From Lotus japonicus (Eukaryota; Streptophyta; Magnoliopsida; Fabales; Fabaceae), in the NCBI RefSeq assembly GCF_012489685.1, contig NC_080044.1:49414964-49478963 (forward strand): 64,000 nucleotides of DNA. Reading direction: 5' to 3'. Shown here piece by piece: positions 46,026 through 61,000 of the stretch; positions within the stretch are counted from its first letter, which is position 1, and each line of letters opens with the position of its first letter. The notes under the pieces are model-generated. The model was not told the origin of the DNA. It worked only from the letters and a program-made list of their open reading frames with translations, and ran no database searches. The position numbers were made by a program, and so were the translations under genes.

Positions 46026-46875
46026 TCATTTCTTTTTTCCACCCTTGGCAGCATCAGAAGCTTTCGTCTTCTTTACTCCGCGAATCTTCTTCGCTCTGTT
46101 CTTTCTCTCCTTCAATTGCTTCCTTGACTTTTCAACCTTAGTGTCAAGACCATTCCTGATAAGCCTGTACTTGGGCTCATACTTCTTGGCATTTTCAAGT
46201 GAATCATAGATCAAACCAAAGCCAGTGGATTTGCCACCTCCAAAATGTGTTCGGAATTTGAAGACAAACACAGTGTTAGGATCCTTCACATCATATAACC
46301 TTGCCAGCTTTTCCTTAAGCTCAGTCTTCATGACATAATACAAAACATATATTAAAAACTAATTGATCATTCAATTGCTAGCTTAAGACACTATAAACTC
46401 CTAAACTCCTAATATTAATGGAATAATAAATTTCATTTTACAAATAAACAAACAAAAATTAAACGAAAATACCTTTGAAACATTTGCCCTCCCTGGATGA
46501 AGCACATCAACTATCTGCAACACAGAACAAGTTTGGGTTATAGGAATTTCCAGTAATTACCTCCATTTTGCATATGGCAGAAGACAGTTAAGAGTTCTGA
46601 ATCATCATAAATACCAAAAATTTACATACTCATTGATTGTTGATAATCATTTCAAACGAAACCATATAATCTTCTGTAACTACTGGATTCAAATAAAACT
46701 AGACGATTTTCATGTCATAAAACAAACACAACTTGACTAAAGAAAAACAACACAGAATCACAAACACATGAGACAGAAGAATTTGTGGGATATGGAAACT
46801 CACGAATTGCTTCCTGGAGAGGAGTCTGTTGGTCATGAACTTCCTGGTTCGGATGGTCACTGCTTTGTCCGCCAT
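46026..46875 (-). CDS. RPS24: 40S ribosomal protein S24 (eS24)
   Basis: Three exons (46875-46804, 46514-46473, 46325-46026) join into 137 codons plus stop, the standard eS24 length. It begins [20 protein letters not shown], continues [14 protein letters not shown] in the small middle exon, and then [40 protein letters not shown] and a basic tail ending in KGGKKK. It is a structural protein of the small cytosolic ribosomal subunit. The in-frame ATG at 46905 upstream is not used in homologues; an AG at the end of a likely leader intron (TGTTTGCAG) lies between it and the chosen start. There is no damage, so it is probably functional. Confidence 0.95.
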
Positions 46876-47071
46876 TTTCGTATCTGCAAACAGCTCCTTC
46901 ACCACTGTTTTGCGCAGTCAGAAGTTCATTTTATGAAATTAGGGTTTTTATAAGGTTAACACGGGCTGGGCGTTTTTGAATTATGGGCTCAAAGGGCCTC
47001 GAAAACCAGGTTACAAGAAATTGTACTTTTTATAATTTTAATTTTTCAAACTTTTAGATAAAAAAAGATAA
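46876..47071. promoter_or_regulatory. RPS24 leader and promoter region
   Basis: Contains a likely leader-intron acceptor near 46884 and an AAACCCTAATTT-type element on the gene strand (46934-46948), similar to the telo-box motif often found in plant ribosomal protein promoters. Confidence 0.4.
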
Positions 47072-47268
47072 TGTTATGGATAATTTGGATGACCATCATG
47101 AGCCAAGCTCAAGCCCATGTAACTTGGTCTTTCATCCTTATTCACCTCTATAAATATAAAGGAGATGCATCCAAGATGAGCACCTCTATTCATAACATTT
47201 GTATCTTCCCATCTTGTTTTCTCTTCTCTCATCTCTTTCATCACTTGTTTAGACTTCATTTCATAACA
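47072..47268 (+). mobile_element. Short copia-type LTR (possible TRIM or element remnant)
   Basis: It begins TGTTATGGATAATTTGGATG, contains a TATA-like CTATAAATATAAAGG and a TTCTCTTCTCTC pyrimidine tract, and ends CATAACA. It is followed directly by CATTATCAACACGAAAC, like the primer-binding region of several plant copia elements. No coding domain follows. The 197-bp length fits a TRIM/SMART or a decayed copia 5' end. Confidence 0.55.
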
Positions 47269-47570
47269 CATTATCAACACGAAACATTCAAGCACAAATA
47301 AACATGGAACATATTCACAAAAGAAATCGTGAAAGTATATCATTTTGATTCACTCATTTTCACATTTGAATATTTTCTTTCTTTCTTGGCTATCTGGTAG
47401 GCAACCTGAAATGAAAAAAAATGCTTAAATGTATATTACTCCGTAGTAGCTTGTTTTACCCTTCGCTCAAGCAAGAAAACATTGCTAAATGAGATCATCA
47501 TTGAAAAAAAAAAAAAAAAACGTTGATATTATTGTCTTTTATTACGAATTAATTAGTCATTATAATATTA
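47269..47570. other. Sequence after the short LTR, no gene
   Basis: The ORF at 47071-47301 overlaps the LTR and is not a gene. A 17-bp A-run lies near 47504-47520. Confidence 0.5.
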
Positions 47571-47610
47571 ACTAGTGTTTTTTTACCCGTGCGTCGCACG
47601 TGGAATATGT

Positions 47611-49663
47611 CTATTGTATTTGATACGTCAAACAATCACTTGATTATTAAAAATATGTTAAACAACATATGAAATAGAAGCGTCTGAAATGCTAAGCAAA
47701 GTGATCAAAAGTCTTAAATTGAAACCCTGTTTGTCAGTCCCCCATCAGAAGTGCCCTATTAACGCTCCAGTAGACTACGAAGAAATGCACATCAAATCAA
47801 CACAGTCATCATTCAATTATTGGACGTAGGGACCCATCAGGTAATCCTGGATAAGTTTCCAACGGGTAAATAGCCAATAAGAATCCGCTTTAAAAACACA
47901 TATAAAAAAAACTACAAAAGGCCTTTGATAGAAAAAAGCAAATAACTCATGAATGTTCAAGTGTTGTTCTAGATACTCATCTTGTAGAAAAAAAAGTTAA
48001 TAACTTAAAAGGGACCTGGGGAATGATAAAAAGTCTTCTTCAATTATGATAGACATCTAGTTCATATCCAAGCCATATCCAACTGGGTTGAAGATAGTAT
48101 AGACAAAAGATGTAGTTCGATTATCGAAAAATTTATATACTAAGGATGATAGTACAATCATGATGAGAGCTATGTATTTATAATACATATATTGAATTAC
48201 TCTTTTGTTGTGTTTTGAACTTATAACCTTTTGGCTTAAATATGTTTTTGGTCCCTCTATATTAAGGTTTCTTTAGGTTAGGCCCCTCTATTTTTTTTAA
48301 AAACACCCATAAATGGAAAATAATATTGAGATTTTAACCCCTGCAATCACCTTTTAGACTCTTACCATTACTAATTTCTTACCCTGTATTTAATATTAAT
48401 ACCATCAGACTCTTACATTTATACTTCTAAAATTAATTAAAAAAAATACAATTATTTAAGTATACTTTTCTATTGTTAAATACAAAATTTATACTTCTAA
48501 ACCCTTTTCAAAATCAATGAAAATTGTAACAAAAATAATGTAACAAAAAAAAAGAAATGAATTTATTTAAGTACATTTGTCTGTTGTTCCTTCATCAAAT
48601 AGTGGTTCCAGACCACGACAGTTCACAATAATAACAACTTGAAACTCTACGTCTTGTTGTCACTTGTGATTTAGATTGAGCTAAATATGTTATATGGGGA
48701 AATGTTCTCTCTATACTAAGATTGCATTATTGCAGCTAAATCATTGACTTTGGCGAAGATTTGCGTGTATAGATTGCATTATTGTAGCTAAATCATTGTC
48801 TTTGGCAAAGATTGTGTTACACCTAAAGCTTTTTTCAATGACTCAACTACTAGTCTGGAGTAACCTTTTTCTTGTCTCATCTCGCTCGAAACATTAATAG
48901 ATCAATCAGATAAAGTGTCAAAATTTATTAAATGATAATCAAACTTCAATTGAAAGAACTCCATTTCTTGCAACAATTTGAAAGATCTCCATAAAACTAC
49001 ATTTGTCACCAACAAAGCCCCTTACAGTCGAATATATCTCAGGAATCATGATGTTGTTAACATGTATGATCTATACCCCCCACCACTCACTCAGCCCCTT
49101 GTAAAATGCACCAAACTACACATCTTGTACACATCAAGCACATTTCCCTTAATTATCACTAACCCTTGACTTGCAATTAATCCTCCAAAAGCTACAAAAG
49201 CATATTCACTCTAGAGTCTAACCCCTTTAAAAGCATCTAGAAGTTGTCAACAGAAAAAGTAAGCATGCTTTGTTCTCTCTCAAACTCATAATTATTTCCA
49301 CATTGCATTCGACTACAACATCAGCACAAATACCTGCATCGGCTCAAGCAAAACAGATCAAAAGGTGTCAAAGGATCCGGAAGAAATAAGCATTATCAAA
49401 AGGAAGGCAACTGGAAAAAATATGCTTAGTGCAAAATCTCAAAACCCCTATGGAAACATAAGAAAAATTATTGAACCCTCCCTTTTAAGTTTTAGAGCAC
49501 ACCAGATAAAATCCTAAAACTATTGGGCAAAAGGGATAACAGAATTAAAATTCTCAAAAGAATTCAAGTAATAGTTCCAAACAATCTGTGTTCCAAACAA
49601 CTACTAATTAAGATAACCTCCAAAAATAAGAAAAATACTTAAAAGCTTACCTCTCCACACCAG
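47611..49663. other. Non-coding DNA with one tandem duplication
   Basis: A 52-bp-spaced duplication (48720-48760 and 48772-48812, GATTGCATTATTGCAGCTAA type) is the main feature. At 48238 a TTAAATATGTTTTTGGTCCC-like MITE end is visible without a clear partner. No gene was recognised. Confidence 0.5.
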
Positions 49664-51765
49664 TTTTTTTTTTTTTTTTTGATAAGCCAAAAATTATATT
49701 GAAATGAAGTACAAGGGGTACTTCAACCCAATACAAAGAGAAAGAGATACAAAGATACAACAATAAAAAACCCAACAACCTTGGGGAAAGCTCTTAGAAA
49801 TGTGCCTCATTAAAACCTTACCAGGAAAACCCCCTTGGGAAAAACCTGGTGAAGGAAAAAGAGTACACATTTGTAAGAGCCAAAGCGAAACCCCAAGATG
49901 TCAATTACAATAAAATCCATATACAATAATGGTGATCCAGAACAGAGCCACATCCTCAGGTCCCATAGCGTCAGTGCACCTAATACTATCCTTGGAATCC
50001 AATCAGCCATAAACCATTGTCCCATCCTCAATATGAACTTAGCAACACATGTAAAATATACTCCCACGCAAAGAGTCCATTGAGCCATATACCACTGCCA
50101 CATTATCAATAAAAGTTGAACAACAAGTGTAAATGTATTCCACGCATCATTAGTATATCAAATGCTCATGTTGCTGTGACATCAGAAACGCATATACTCC
50201 CCTCACAAACAGCAATCTCATTACCATGACAGTTCAGACCTCACAATGACAGAAGGCACAATCGTGGGTTCGATTTCCACTCAAACCAAGAGTAGGAAAA
50301 TTCAACCCGCCGAGCTGTTAACCACTGCCACGATTTAAGCTGAACCTGCTCCAGAATTTGGTCTTTAAGTAGCTCACCCCCACTGAAAACAATTCTATTA
50401 CGCACACACCATAATGACCAAACTACAGTCAGCCATATTGCAACTTCACCTAATTTTTGAGATTTATTACTCCCAATTGAGGCAAATTGCAGTAAGTGTA
50501 CCTCACCAACTGGAATCTGAGCTGTGGACACACCCAACCAGGCATAAACATCATACCATATCAGCAAGGCAGCGGGGCACGTAAAGAGCAAATGGGAACA
50601 AGATTCCTCCACCCGGCCACATAACGGACAAAGAGCTTCAGCGGCAGTATGAATGACTTGTCTCTTCAGCAAATTATCCCGAGTCTGAATGCGGCCTAAC
50701 ATTACTCTCCATGCAAATGCCTTTATGTTGGAAGGTGCTGGTGCTGTCCATATCCATGAGAACACAGGATTCGTTTCACCTAAGTTTTGTCCCTGCAAAA
50801 AAACATAAGAAGAATTAACTGAGTAAGAGCCACCCCCTTCTAGTTCCCACACCCAGCTATCCTGCTTATTCTCTACCAATTGTGCAGCTCGCAAAACCCC
50901 CGTTAACTCCTCAAACCATCCCACCTCCCTTCCTTGCAACCTCCTCCTCCATCGAAATGACCACCGCCACACCCCATTCTCCCAATAACCCATATTCTTC
51001 ACTGGTTCCCGTTTCTGACAAGAAAGATTATATAAGCGTCTAAACCGAAGTTCTAAACTACCAGTTCCTATCCAGTTTTCTGCCCAAAACATGGTCTGGT
51101 TTCCTTCACAGACAGTTTTCTGCAGGTTATGTTCAAACCATGACCACCCTTCTTCCACACGAATGGACTGGACATCCTTCCACCATGATGATTCTCCGCA
51201 GGTTCTACAATTTGCCATGACCGCACGACACCAAAGACTATCTGGCTCAGTCAAAAACCGCCAGTTCCACTTCCCTAACAGTGCAGTATTAAATAACCTC
51301 CAATCCTTTACACCCAACCCACCATGGTCCTTTGGTTTGCAAACCTCCGACCATTTAACCCAATTAATTTTACTATCCGATTCGACCCCTCCCCACAAAA
51401 ATCTCCTCATAATTCCAGTACAAATCGTGAGGACACCTACTGGGATTTTGAAAAAAGAGAGAAAAAATAGCGGTAAAGCAGACAAGATACTCTGAATCAG
51501 ACACAATCGTCCTCCAAAGGATATATGTTTCTGTTTCCACGAAGAGAGCCTCCCCTTCATCTTCTTAATAACTGCATCCCACAATGCCAAGCTCTTTAAT
51601 CTTCCTCCCACCGGGATCCCCAAATACACAAACGGAATGGACATTACCTTGCAATGAAGAACGGCGGCAAACTGCCCTAAACAATCCCGATCCACTGCCA
51701 CCCCTGCCAATTTGCTTTTGTGAAAGTTGACTTTGAGACCTGAAATCAGTTCAAAGCAGTAATAG
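49664..51765 (-). mobile_element. 5'-truncated L1-type LINE (LINE C)
   Basis: A T-run at 49664-49680 is the 3' poly-A on the minus strand, followed by ATAAGCCAAAAATTATATTG, the 3' end shared with 19632 and 45030. The similarity to ORF2 starts at about 51765 inside the RT. A TSD was not found, so the 5' border is approximate. Confidence 0.85.
50241..51765 (-). pseudogene. LINE C ORF2 C-terminal half (RT thumb and zf-RVT)
   Basis: An open frame of about 500 codons starts within the RT (CFELISGLKVNFHKS) and continues through PFVYLGIPVGGRLK, LSSWKQKHISFGGRLCLIQS, INWVKWSEVCKPKDHGGLGV and a zf-RVT domain (APAPSNIKAFAWRVMLGRIQ with CPLCGRVEESCSHLLFTC). It ends with VVWSLWCVRNRIVF and a short tail, with no RNase H domain. 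The catalytic RT motifs lie upstream and were lost by 5' truncation. The frame is intact over its whole length, so the insertion is young. Confidence 0.9.
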
Positions 51766-53640
<1,875 letters not shown>

Positions 53641-53689
53641 AAAATAATGAGGATAACTACAAATTAAGGCAAATCTTTTATTTTAAAAA

Positions 53690-54800
53690 TCAGTTTCAAG
53701 ATTTGTTATGAAAATAAATTTTAGGTGAATAAAAAGTTTATTTTTAGTATTAATTAATTTTTTTTATTAAATTTTCGGATTTTTATTTAATTAAAGATTT
53801 TATGAGTTTTTATTAATTAATTTTTATGGTACTTTTATTGAATTTTTAGTTTTTTATTTAATCTAGGTAAATCTTAGATAATTAGGGCAAATCTTTTAAA
53901 ATTTTAATATTTTATGAAAAAGTTTCTCAGATTTAAAAATACCTTTAAAAGATCGGTTTCAAGATTTCTTATGGAAATAAATTTTAGGTGAAGAAAAAGT
54001 TTATTTTTAGAGTATTAGTTAAATTTCATGGTATTTTTATTGAATTTTCGGATTTTTATTTAATTCAGAATTTGATGAGTTTTTATTGTGATTGAGTAGA
54101 TTTTGATAGTTTGTATTAATTAATTTTTTGGTATTTTTATTATTTTTTATTTTTCCTAATCAAATCTAAAATTTAAAAAGGTAATAAATAAAGATAGATA
54201 AAAACTACAAAAATCTAGCAAATCACAATAAAAAATCATAAAATTCTGAATTAATTAAAAATCCGAAAATTCAATAAAAATACCATAAAAATTAATTAAT
54301 ACTCTAAAATTAAATAATAAGATAAATTAAGATAAAATCAATAAATAAACAACCTAAATCCTAATCAAATCTACAATTTAAAAAGGTACTAAATAAATAT
54401 AGATAAAAACTATCAAAATCTAGCAAATCACAATAAAAACTCATAAATTCCTGAATTAATTAAAAATCCGAAAATTCAATAAAAAATACCATAAAAATTA
54501 ATTAATACTCTAAAAATAAATCTAAAATAAATTAAGATAAAATCAAGAAATAAACAACCTAAATCATAATCAAATCTAAAATTTAAAAAAGGTACTAAAT
54601 AAATATAGATAAAAACTAAAAAAATCTAGTAAATCACAATAAAAACTCATAAAATCCTGAATTAATTAAAAATCCGAAAATTCAATAAAAAATACCATAA
54701 AAATTAATTAATACTCTAAAAATAAATAATAAGATAAAATCAAGAAATAAACAACCTAAATACTAATCAAATCTAAAATTTAAAAATGTATTTTTTTATG
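53690..54800. repeat. ~205-bp AT-rich repeat array with inverted left arm
   Basis: Right of about 54160 a unit containing AATCCGAAAATTCAATAAAA recurs with the CCG at 54263, 54468 and 54674 (spacing 205-206 bp). Left of about 54160 the same unit is present in reverse (TTGAATTTTCGGATTTTTAT at about 54037 and relatives at 53770), so the whole forms a large fold-back. It has no coding capacity. Confidence 0.85.
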
Positions 54801-55662
54801 AGAACTAACCTGAGAATGACACGTGTAATTTTTTTTATGAGAACTAACGTGAGAATGACACGTCACTAAGTATTAATGTGAGAATGACACGTCACTAAAT
54901 CAGCCTGATTGATGTTCTTCTTTTCTCATATATATATATAGATTGATATTGATAAGATCAGTTTTTTTATAAATTAGTCAATGATATTCATTTATAATAA
55001 TTATTCATAAATCTGTTTCCTAATTAATTAGTTGTCAACAATTATTTCTTAATATATTGATGAGAAGATGACTGATGCAGTATCTTAGATAATTAGGAAA
55101 AATCTTTTAAATTTTAATGAATTATAATCTGAGCATTACATAATTTTTTTTTAAATTGTGGATCATGAGAAAGAATAAAAGGAGAAATCACAGGATTCAT
55201 GTAAATATGTAGTAAATTAGGCTTGAGACTTTTCCTAATTTAAATATATAATAAAAATGGTTTCAAGATTTGTTTTGGAAATAAATTTAGTAAGGAGTAA
55301 TCTAGGTAAATCTTAAATAATTAGGGCAAATCTTTTAAAATTCGGTTTCAAGATAAAATAACACAACATAAGAGAATCTATCAAATGCAATGACATGTGA
55401 AATATTTTTTATGAGAATTAACCTGAGAATGACACGTGAGACTTTTTTTTAGAGTATTAATTAATTTAAGATAAAAATAAAAACCTAAATTCTGATTAAT
55501 TTATACTCTAAAAATAACTCTAAAATAAAATAAAATAAAATATTTCCTAAAATTAACATTAAATAAATAAGAAGATAAATTAAGATAAAATCAAGAAATA
55601 AACAACCTAAATCCTAATCAAATCTAAAATTTAAAAAGGTAATAAATAAATATAGATAAAAA
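54801..55662. repeat. AT-rich repeat continuation with GAGAATGACACGT motifs
   Basis: The motif GAGAATGACACGT occurs at about 54813, 54851, 54889 and 55430, and again at 63908. The 205-bp-type sequence resumes at about 55560 and runs to the LINE B insertion point (55650-55662 is the left TSD). Confidence 0.75.
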
Positions 55663-55981
55663 TGGATTTATTCTATGAATTGAGTGTATTTTGATTATGT
55701 TTAGAGAGAGAAAGTCTCGAGAGAGATTCCACGGCAGGACTGCTCCGCCGTGGAGACAAATTCCGGTGAGGAGGTATGCTGGAACCCAGGGCGGAACGTC
55801 AAGGTTTGGCGGCCGGTGGACGTGGCCAGGTAGGAATGTTCAGCAACAGTAAGAAGCTCAACCACGACGGGGATAGGAGGAGTGAGATCGGAGACACAAT
55901 GTCACAGTTTTTGTGGATGGGATTGCCGCTAGGGTTACAGAAGCAAAGGTTAGAGGGGTCTTCTCCAGAGCTGGGAGAGTA

Positions 55982-58038
55982 ATGGATGTTCAGATAATGC
56001 GGAAGAGACGAGGTGATGTGCGATTCAGGATGGCTTTGGTTTTTTTGCAACAATTGATGAAGCGCGGCGAGCTATCCGTTTGAATAATGGGTTGCGACTT
56101 GAGGGTCACTATCTGGTGGTTCGTATGGCTCGTGAACAGGGGCGATTGCGAGAAGGGAGGAAGCAACGTCGGTGGGGGGAAAAAGAACTGCACTATCAAG
56201 TGCAGGGAAGAGTATGGAAGCCGAAAGGTAATACAACAACTCAAGTGAATACATGAAATGAGGAGGGCCCTTTGATGGATGGTGGAATATCTGTTAATTT
56301 CCTACAAGAATCACAGAGATGGTTCGATAGATGTGCGTATGCAAAGGTACAAGAGGTTGAAAATGTGGAGCATCTCCAGAGATACTTTAGCTCTATTGGC
56401 TTGTACAATTTCAGTTTGATTCCAATGGGCGCGAAGGAAGTTCTGTTAGAGTTTGAATCGAACCAGGACATGGCGGAAACGATTGAGGAATGTAGTATTT
56501 TTTTGGAGGAAAAATTACACAATCTCAGACCGTGTACAGAGTCTGTGTTTGCTGTTTCACATTGCATTTGGATTAAGGTGTGGCAGATTCCAATGGGTAT
56601 ATGGGGGGAACAATTCTTTACAGCGGTAGGAAATAAGTTGGGCACATATGTTTGTGTGGATGCTGCAACAAGTGCCAGGGAAAGAGTGGATTTTGCAAGG
56701 ATATTGGTAGAAATGCCTCATCCAATTTTGCATCCTTTTGTCATATCAGTTAAGGTTCAAGAACAAAACTTTCAAGTCTTGATCGAGAAGGATAATTTAC
56801 AATTTGATTATGGTTGTGTGCCTGATATGCCATCGACGCCGGTGCGGAGCGAGAAGGATTATCCATATCCAATAGAAGAGGACGAGGGAGGACTTGAGAC
56901 TAAGGAAGAAGATGCTGTTGAAGACTCAGCACGAGGTGTGAAACAGGATCAAGATGAGAATACCGCTGTGATGTCACCAGTCAGAGACGAAATTCAAATG
57001 TTTCCAACGGCGCTGCCGAGGGGTTTCCCCGGAGCATGGTGGTGCGGTAACGTTAGCACAAGGTGGTGGACTAACCCTAACGTGTGGACACGTACGCAGC
57101 ATTTGAAAATTCAAACTAAGGAGAAATTAAGGGATGAAACGCCTATTATGATGACCTCAAATCAGGGAGAGATAATTGCAGGATGTAACGCCCAAGCTGG
57201 TGATAATTATGTGCGGGCCCAGGAGGATAAAAATGTGATAGAAATGTTGAAATAGGTCAAAGATTTGATCGAGGTGGGATATTCTGTTGCTGAGATAAAG
57301 GGAATTAAAAAGTTTGAGGCTTTAGATATTGATTCCCTCCAAATTCAAGAAGGCATAATTGTGGAAAAAATCAATTCAAATGGGGATTTAAAATCTGATC
57401 ATCAATATGAAGATTTTTTTAATCAAGCCTTGGGGAGTACTAAGCTACACGTGAATAAGAACTTGGCAAACTGGGAATCAGGTATAATCAATTTGGGCTG
57501 GAATCAGGCCAGTGGAACAGATAACAGACATGTCTTCTTGTCCAAGGACTCTTTACTCCACTCTGATACTGTTGATGCCAATCAAGAAGCAATAAAGGAG
57601 GGAACAAAATCACAAGTGGTGGATTACATAGCTGATTTAGGGGACGGAGCTAATTCAGAAGAGGTGGAAGCAGCGATACAGTGGGAAGTGGAATTGCAAG
57701 AAGAACAACTTCGACAATTGGAAGCTGTAACTGGTGTTGTCCGACGTAAGAGAGGGAGACCTCGGAAGGTGAAGCCACTTTTCCATTCAGAGTCACCCAA
57801 ACGTGCAAGGGGTAGGCCTAGAAGAGGTGACCGAAGTTCAGAAGTGCTCGCACTACAAGAAACAGGTTTAGAATTACAATTGATCCCAGAAAATTGGAAT
57901 AGTGATGAAGGGGTGACCACTAGAGCTCGAAGAGCATTGATTAGAAGCCAATGCGCAGGCATGTTGTTTGATTGTCCCGAAGAGGTTGTTCTTCAAGACA
58001 TCGTAAGAGAGATAAGGGCTGGTTTAAATCAGCAGTAA
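55982..58038 (+). pseudogene. LINE B ORF1, broken
   Basis: Starting near ATG 55982, an RRM-like N-terminus is visible (RKRRGDVRF, then after a frame change near 56030 GFGFFATIDEARRAIRLNNG and LEGHYLVVRMAREQGRLREG). A stop follows at about 56253. The next frame (56275-57255) has a DUF4283-like core (NLRPCTESVFAVSHCIWIKV, WGEQFFTAVGNKLGTYVCVD). A TAG at 57253-57255 separates it from the last part (57265-58038), whose C-terminus has two AT-hook-like basic motifs (VRRKRGRPRKV, RARGRPRRG). It is an RNA-binding gag-like protein gene inactivated by at least one frameshift and two stops. Confidence 0.8.
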
Positions 58039-58039
58039 T

Positions 58040-61000
58040 ATGGAGGGTGTGTGGGTGACGTGGAATGTGAGGGGCCTGGGCAGGGAGGAGAAAAGAAAGG
58101 CTGTGAGGAACGCAATTTCCAGAGTAAACCTGATGTGATTTTCATGCAGGAAACTAAACTTAATGAAGGGAGGGAGTGTGCCCTTCGAGGGTGGATGCGA
58201 GCGCGGGGGTTGGGAATGGAATGCGTTCTTGCTATTGGAGCTGCAGGAGGGTTGGCGGTTTTATTTAAGAAGGATGTTTTCAGCTGTATCGATGTGGTTA
58301 GAGGGGATACTTTTATCCTTCTTCACCTTCGCATTCAAGAGAATCAAGATGTTATGGTGTGTAATGTTTATGGCCCGCACGAAAGAAGGGGAAGAGAGTT
58401 GATGTTTAATGAGATTGGAGAGCTGTTGGAAGGGTTTGCAGGCAGAGTGGTGGTGGGAGAGGATTTTAATACAATTTTGAATGATGGTGAACGCCGGGGA
58501 GCGGGAGAAAATATGAGGGGGGATGATTCTTTCAAGCTGTTTGTAAATGACAACTACTTAATTGATCTACCTCAACAGAATGGAGATTGGGAAGTTTCGG
58601 GATTGTGGAGTCGATTGGATCGTTGGTTGATCAACGAAGATGCTTTGCTGGGATTTCTCAAGTGGCAAAAGATTGGGAAGTTTCGGATCACAGGGCAATT
58701 TGTTTGAATTGGGGAACCAAAGATTTTGGACCTAAACCGTTCACCTTCTACAATTTCTGGCTGATGGAAGCGGGGTTCAAGGAGATGGTGGCAGAATGGT
58801 GGGGCACAAATATGATTTCGGGTTGGTCAGGCTATGTTCTATTACAAAAGTTAAAAGGGTTGAGAGGGAGAATTCGGCTGTGGTGTAAGGAAAGGGGGCC
58901 GTGGGGGTCGAGCAAAATTGTGCTTCTGGAAAAAAAGGTAAATGATCTTATGGCGCAGATGGAGAGAGAGGGGGTCACGGTGGAGCTGCGAAGGGAACGT
59001 ATGATGGCACTAAATGACTTATGGAAAGAATATAGAAAGGAGGAGAGTCTATGGCTACAGAAATCACGACTGAAGTGGCTCAAGGTTGGAGACAGAAACA
59101 CAAGATTTTTTCATCGCGTAAGCAAGATGCGGGCTGCCCGAAAGAATTTAATGAATTTACAGGTCAATGGGGAAATATGTCAGGAGCCAAGACAAATAAA
59201 ACAGGCAATTTTTGATCATTTCCATAATTTTTTTAAATATGGAAACTGTGGCAGCATGCGGTTCACGGGGGAGGGGGTGAAGAGAGTGTCCATTGAGGAT
59301 AGAGACCTGCTTGAGGGGGTATTTACGTATGATGAAATTTGGGCAGCGGTGTTAGCTTGTGATGGGAATCGAGCTCCGGGGCCAGACGACTTTAATTTTA
59401 CATTTTTCCGTGAATTCTGGTCTATGATCCGGGAGGACATAATGCGAATGTTTATGGAATTTTTTGAGTACGACAAGCTGGTGAAGGGGCTGAATGCTGG
59501 TTTCATTGCTTTGATTCCAAAGAAACAGGTTCCGGAATTGGTGACAGATTACAGGCCTATAAGTCTAATTGGAAGCATTTATAAATTGGTGGCGAAGGTT
59601 CTAGCAGCTAGATTACAGAAAGTCATGCCATATTTGTTGTCGTCCAATCAATTTTCTTTTACTAAAGGGCGACAGATAGCTGATTGTATTTTTATCGCGA
59701 ATGAGGTGGTGGATGCTATGTGGTGACAAGGAAGAGGTGGATATTTATTGAAACTGGATTTTGCTAAAGGCTATGGTAATATTGAGTGGGAGTTCCTAAT
59801 GACTATGATGGAGGATTTGGGCTTTGGAGAACGTTGGAGGAAGTGGATTCATTGTTGTGTGTCTACAGCTACGTTAGCGGTGTTGGTAAATGGATCCCCA
59901 ACTGAGTTCTTTGCAATCGAAAAAGGACTGAGACAAGGCGACCCTCTTTCGCCACTGTTATTTAATTTATGTGTGCAAGGCCTTTCAATCATGTGGAATC
60001 GTTTGGTGATGCGCGAGGTCCCTTGTGATTTCTCATTGGGTTTGGGTTTGTCGTTAAATCATTTGCAATTTGCTGATGATACATTGTTGTTTAGTGAAGC
60101 CAAGGAAGAACAAATGGAAGAGTTATTTGATGTGCTTCTGGTTTTCCTCTGGGGGTCGGGTCTGAAACTCAACTATGGCAAATCGGTGCTGGTAGGCGTG
60201 AATGTGGAGTCATATTTGGTAGACCGATTAGCATGAGTTCTAGGGGTTGCAGTAGGGAATTTACCGCTGCCTTATCTCGGTTCGGTACTTGGGGAAATCC
60301 AAGGCGTCGAAGCTTCTGGAATCCGGTAATTGAGCAGGTTAGGGTGGCGTTGGCTTCATGGGGTTCTAACTCAATTTCTCTGAGTGGTAGATTAGTGGTT
60401 CTTAAATCAGTGGCTAGTGCAATACCGCTCTACCACATGGCTGTATATAAGGCTCCGGTTGGAGTTACAACGGCTATAGAACGATTGATGCGAGGCTATT
60501 TATGGGGTAGGGCTGGTGGGGGAAGAAGAATCCTGTGGGTGGCATGGGAACAAGTCTGTAAGGGAAGAGAAATAGGTGGCCTGGGAGTGGGGTTTCTGAG
60601 TATTCGAAACAAAGCGATGCTTCTCAAATGGGCATGGAGGTTTGGTAATGAAGTGGAAGCTCTTTGGAGGAGAGTGTTGTGTTCTAAATATCAATTGTTG
60701 TCAAATTCTCTGGTATTGCATCGGGCCTGTATTCATTTGAAAAGGCCTTCTCGATATGTATTTGATATTGTGCAGATTTTGATGGAGGATTCTATTTTGG
60801 GGAGAGCTTTTCGGGATAATTGCTTCTGCGTTGTTGGACAGGGAACACATATTAGTTTTTGGCTTGAGCCTTGGGCTACGGCGAAGCCTCTTGCGTTGCT
60901 CTTCCCCCCGGATGTACTCTATGGCCGTGAATCGTGATGCGACGGTAGCGGAAGTGGGGGAGTTTTCTTGTGCTGGTTGGGTTTGGCAGCTGGAATTCAG

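Noticed and set aside
46699..46905. Alternative RPS24 start at 46905
   Set aside because: eS24 proteins start MADKAV/MAEKAV, and an AG acceptor-like TGTTTGCAG separates the upstream ATG from the coding exon.
47071..47343. ORFs on both strands around the short LTR
   Set aside because: They overlap the LTR and its leader and encode nothing recognisable.
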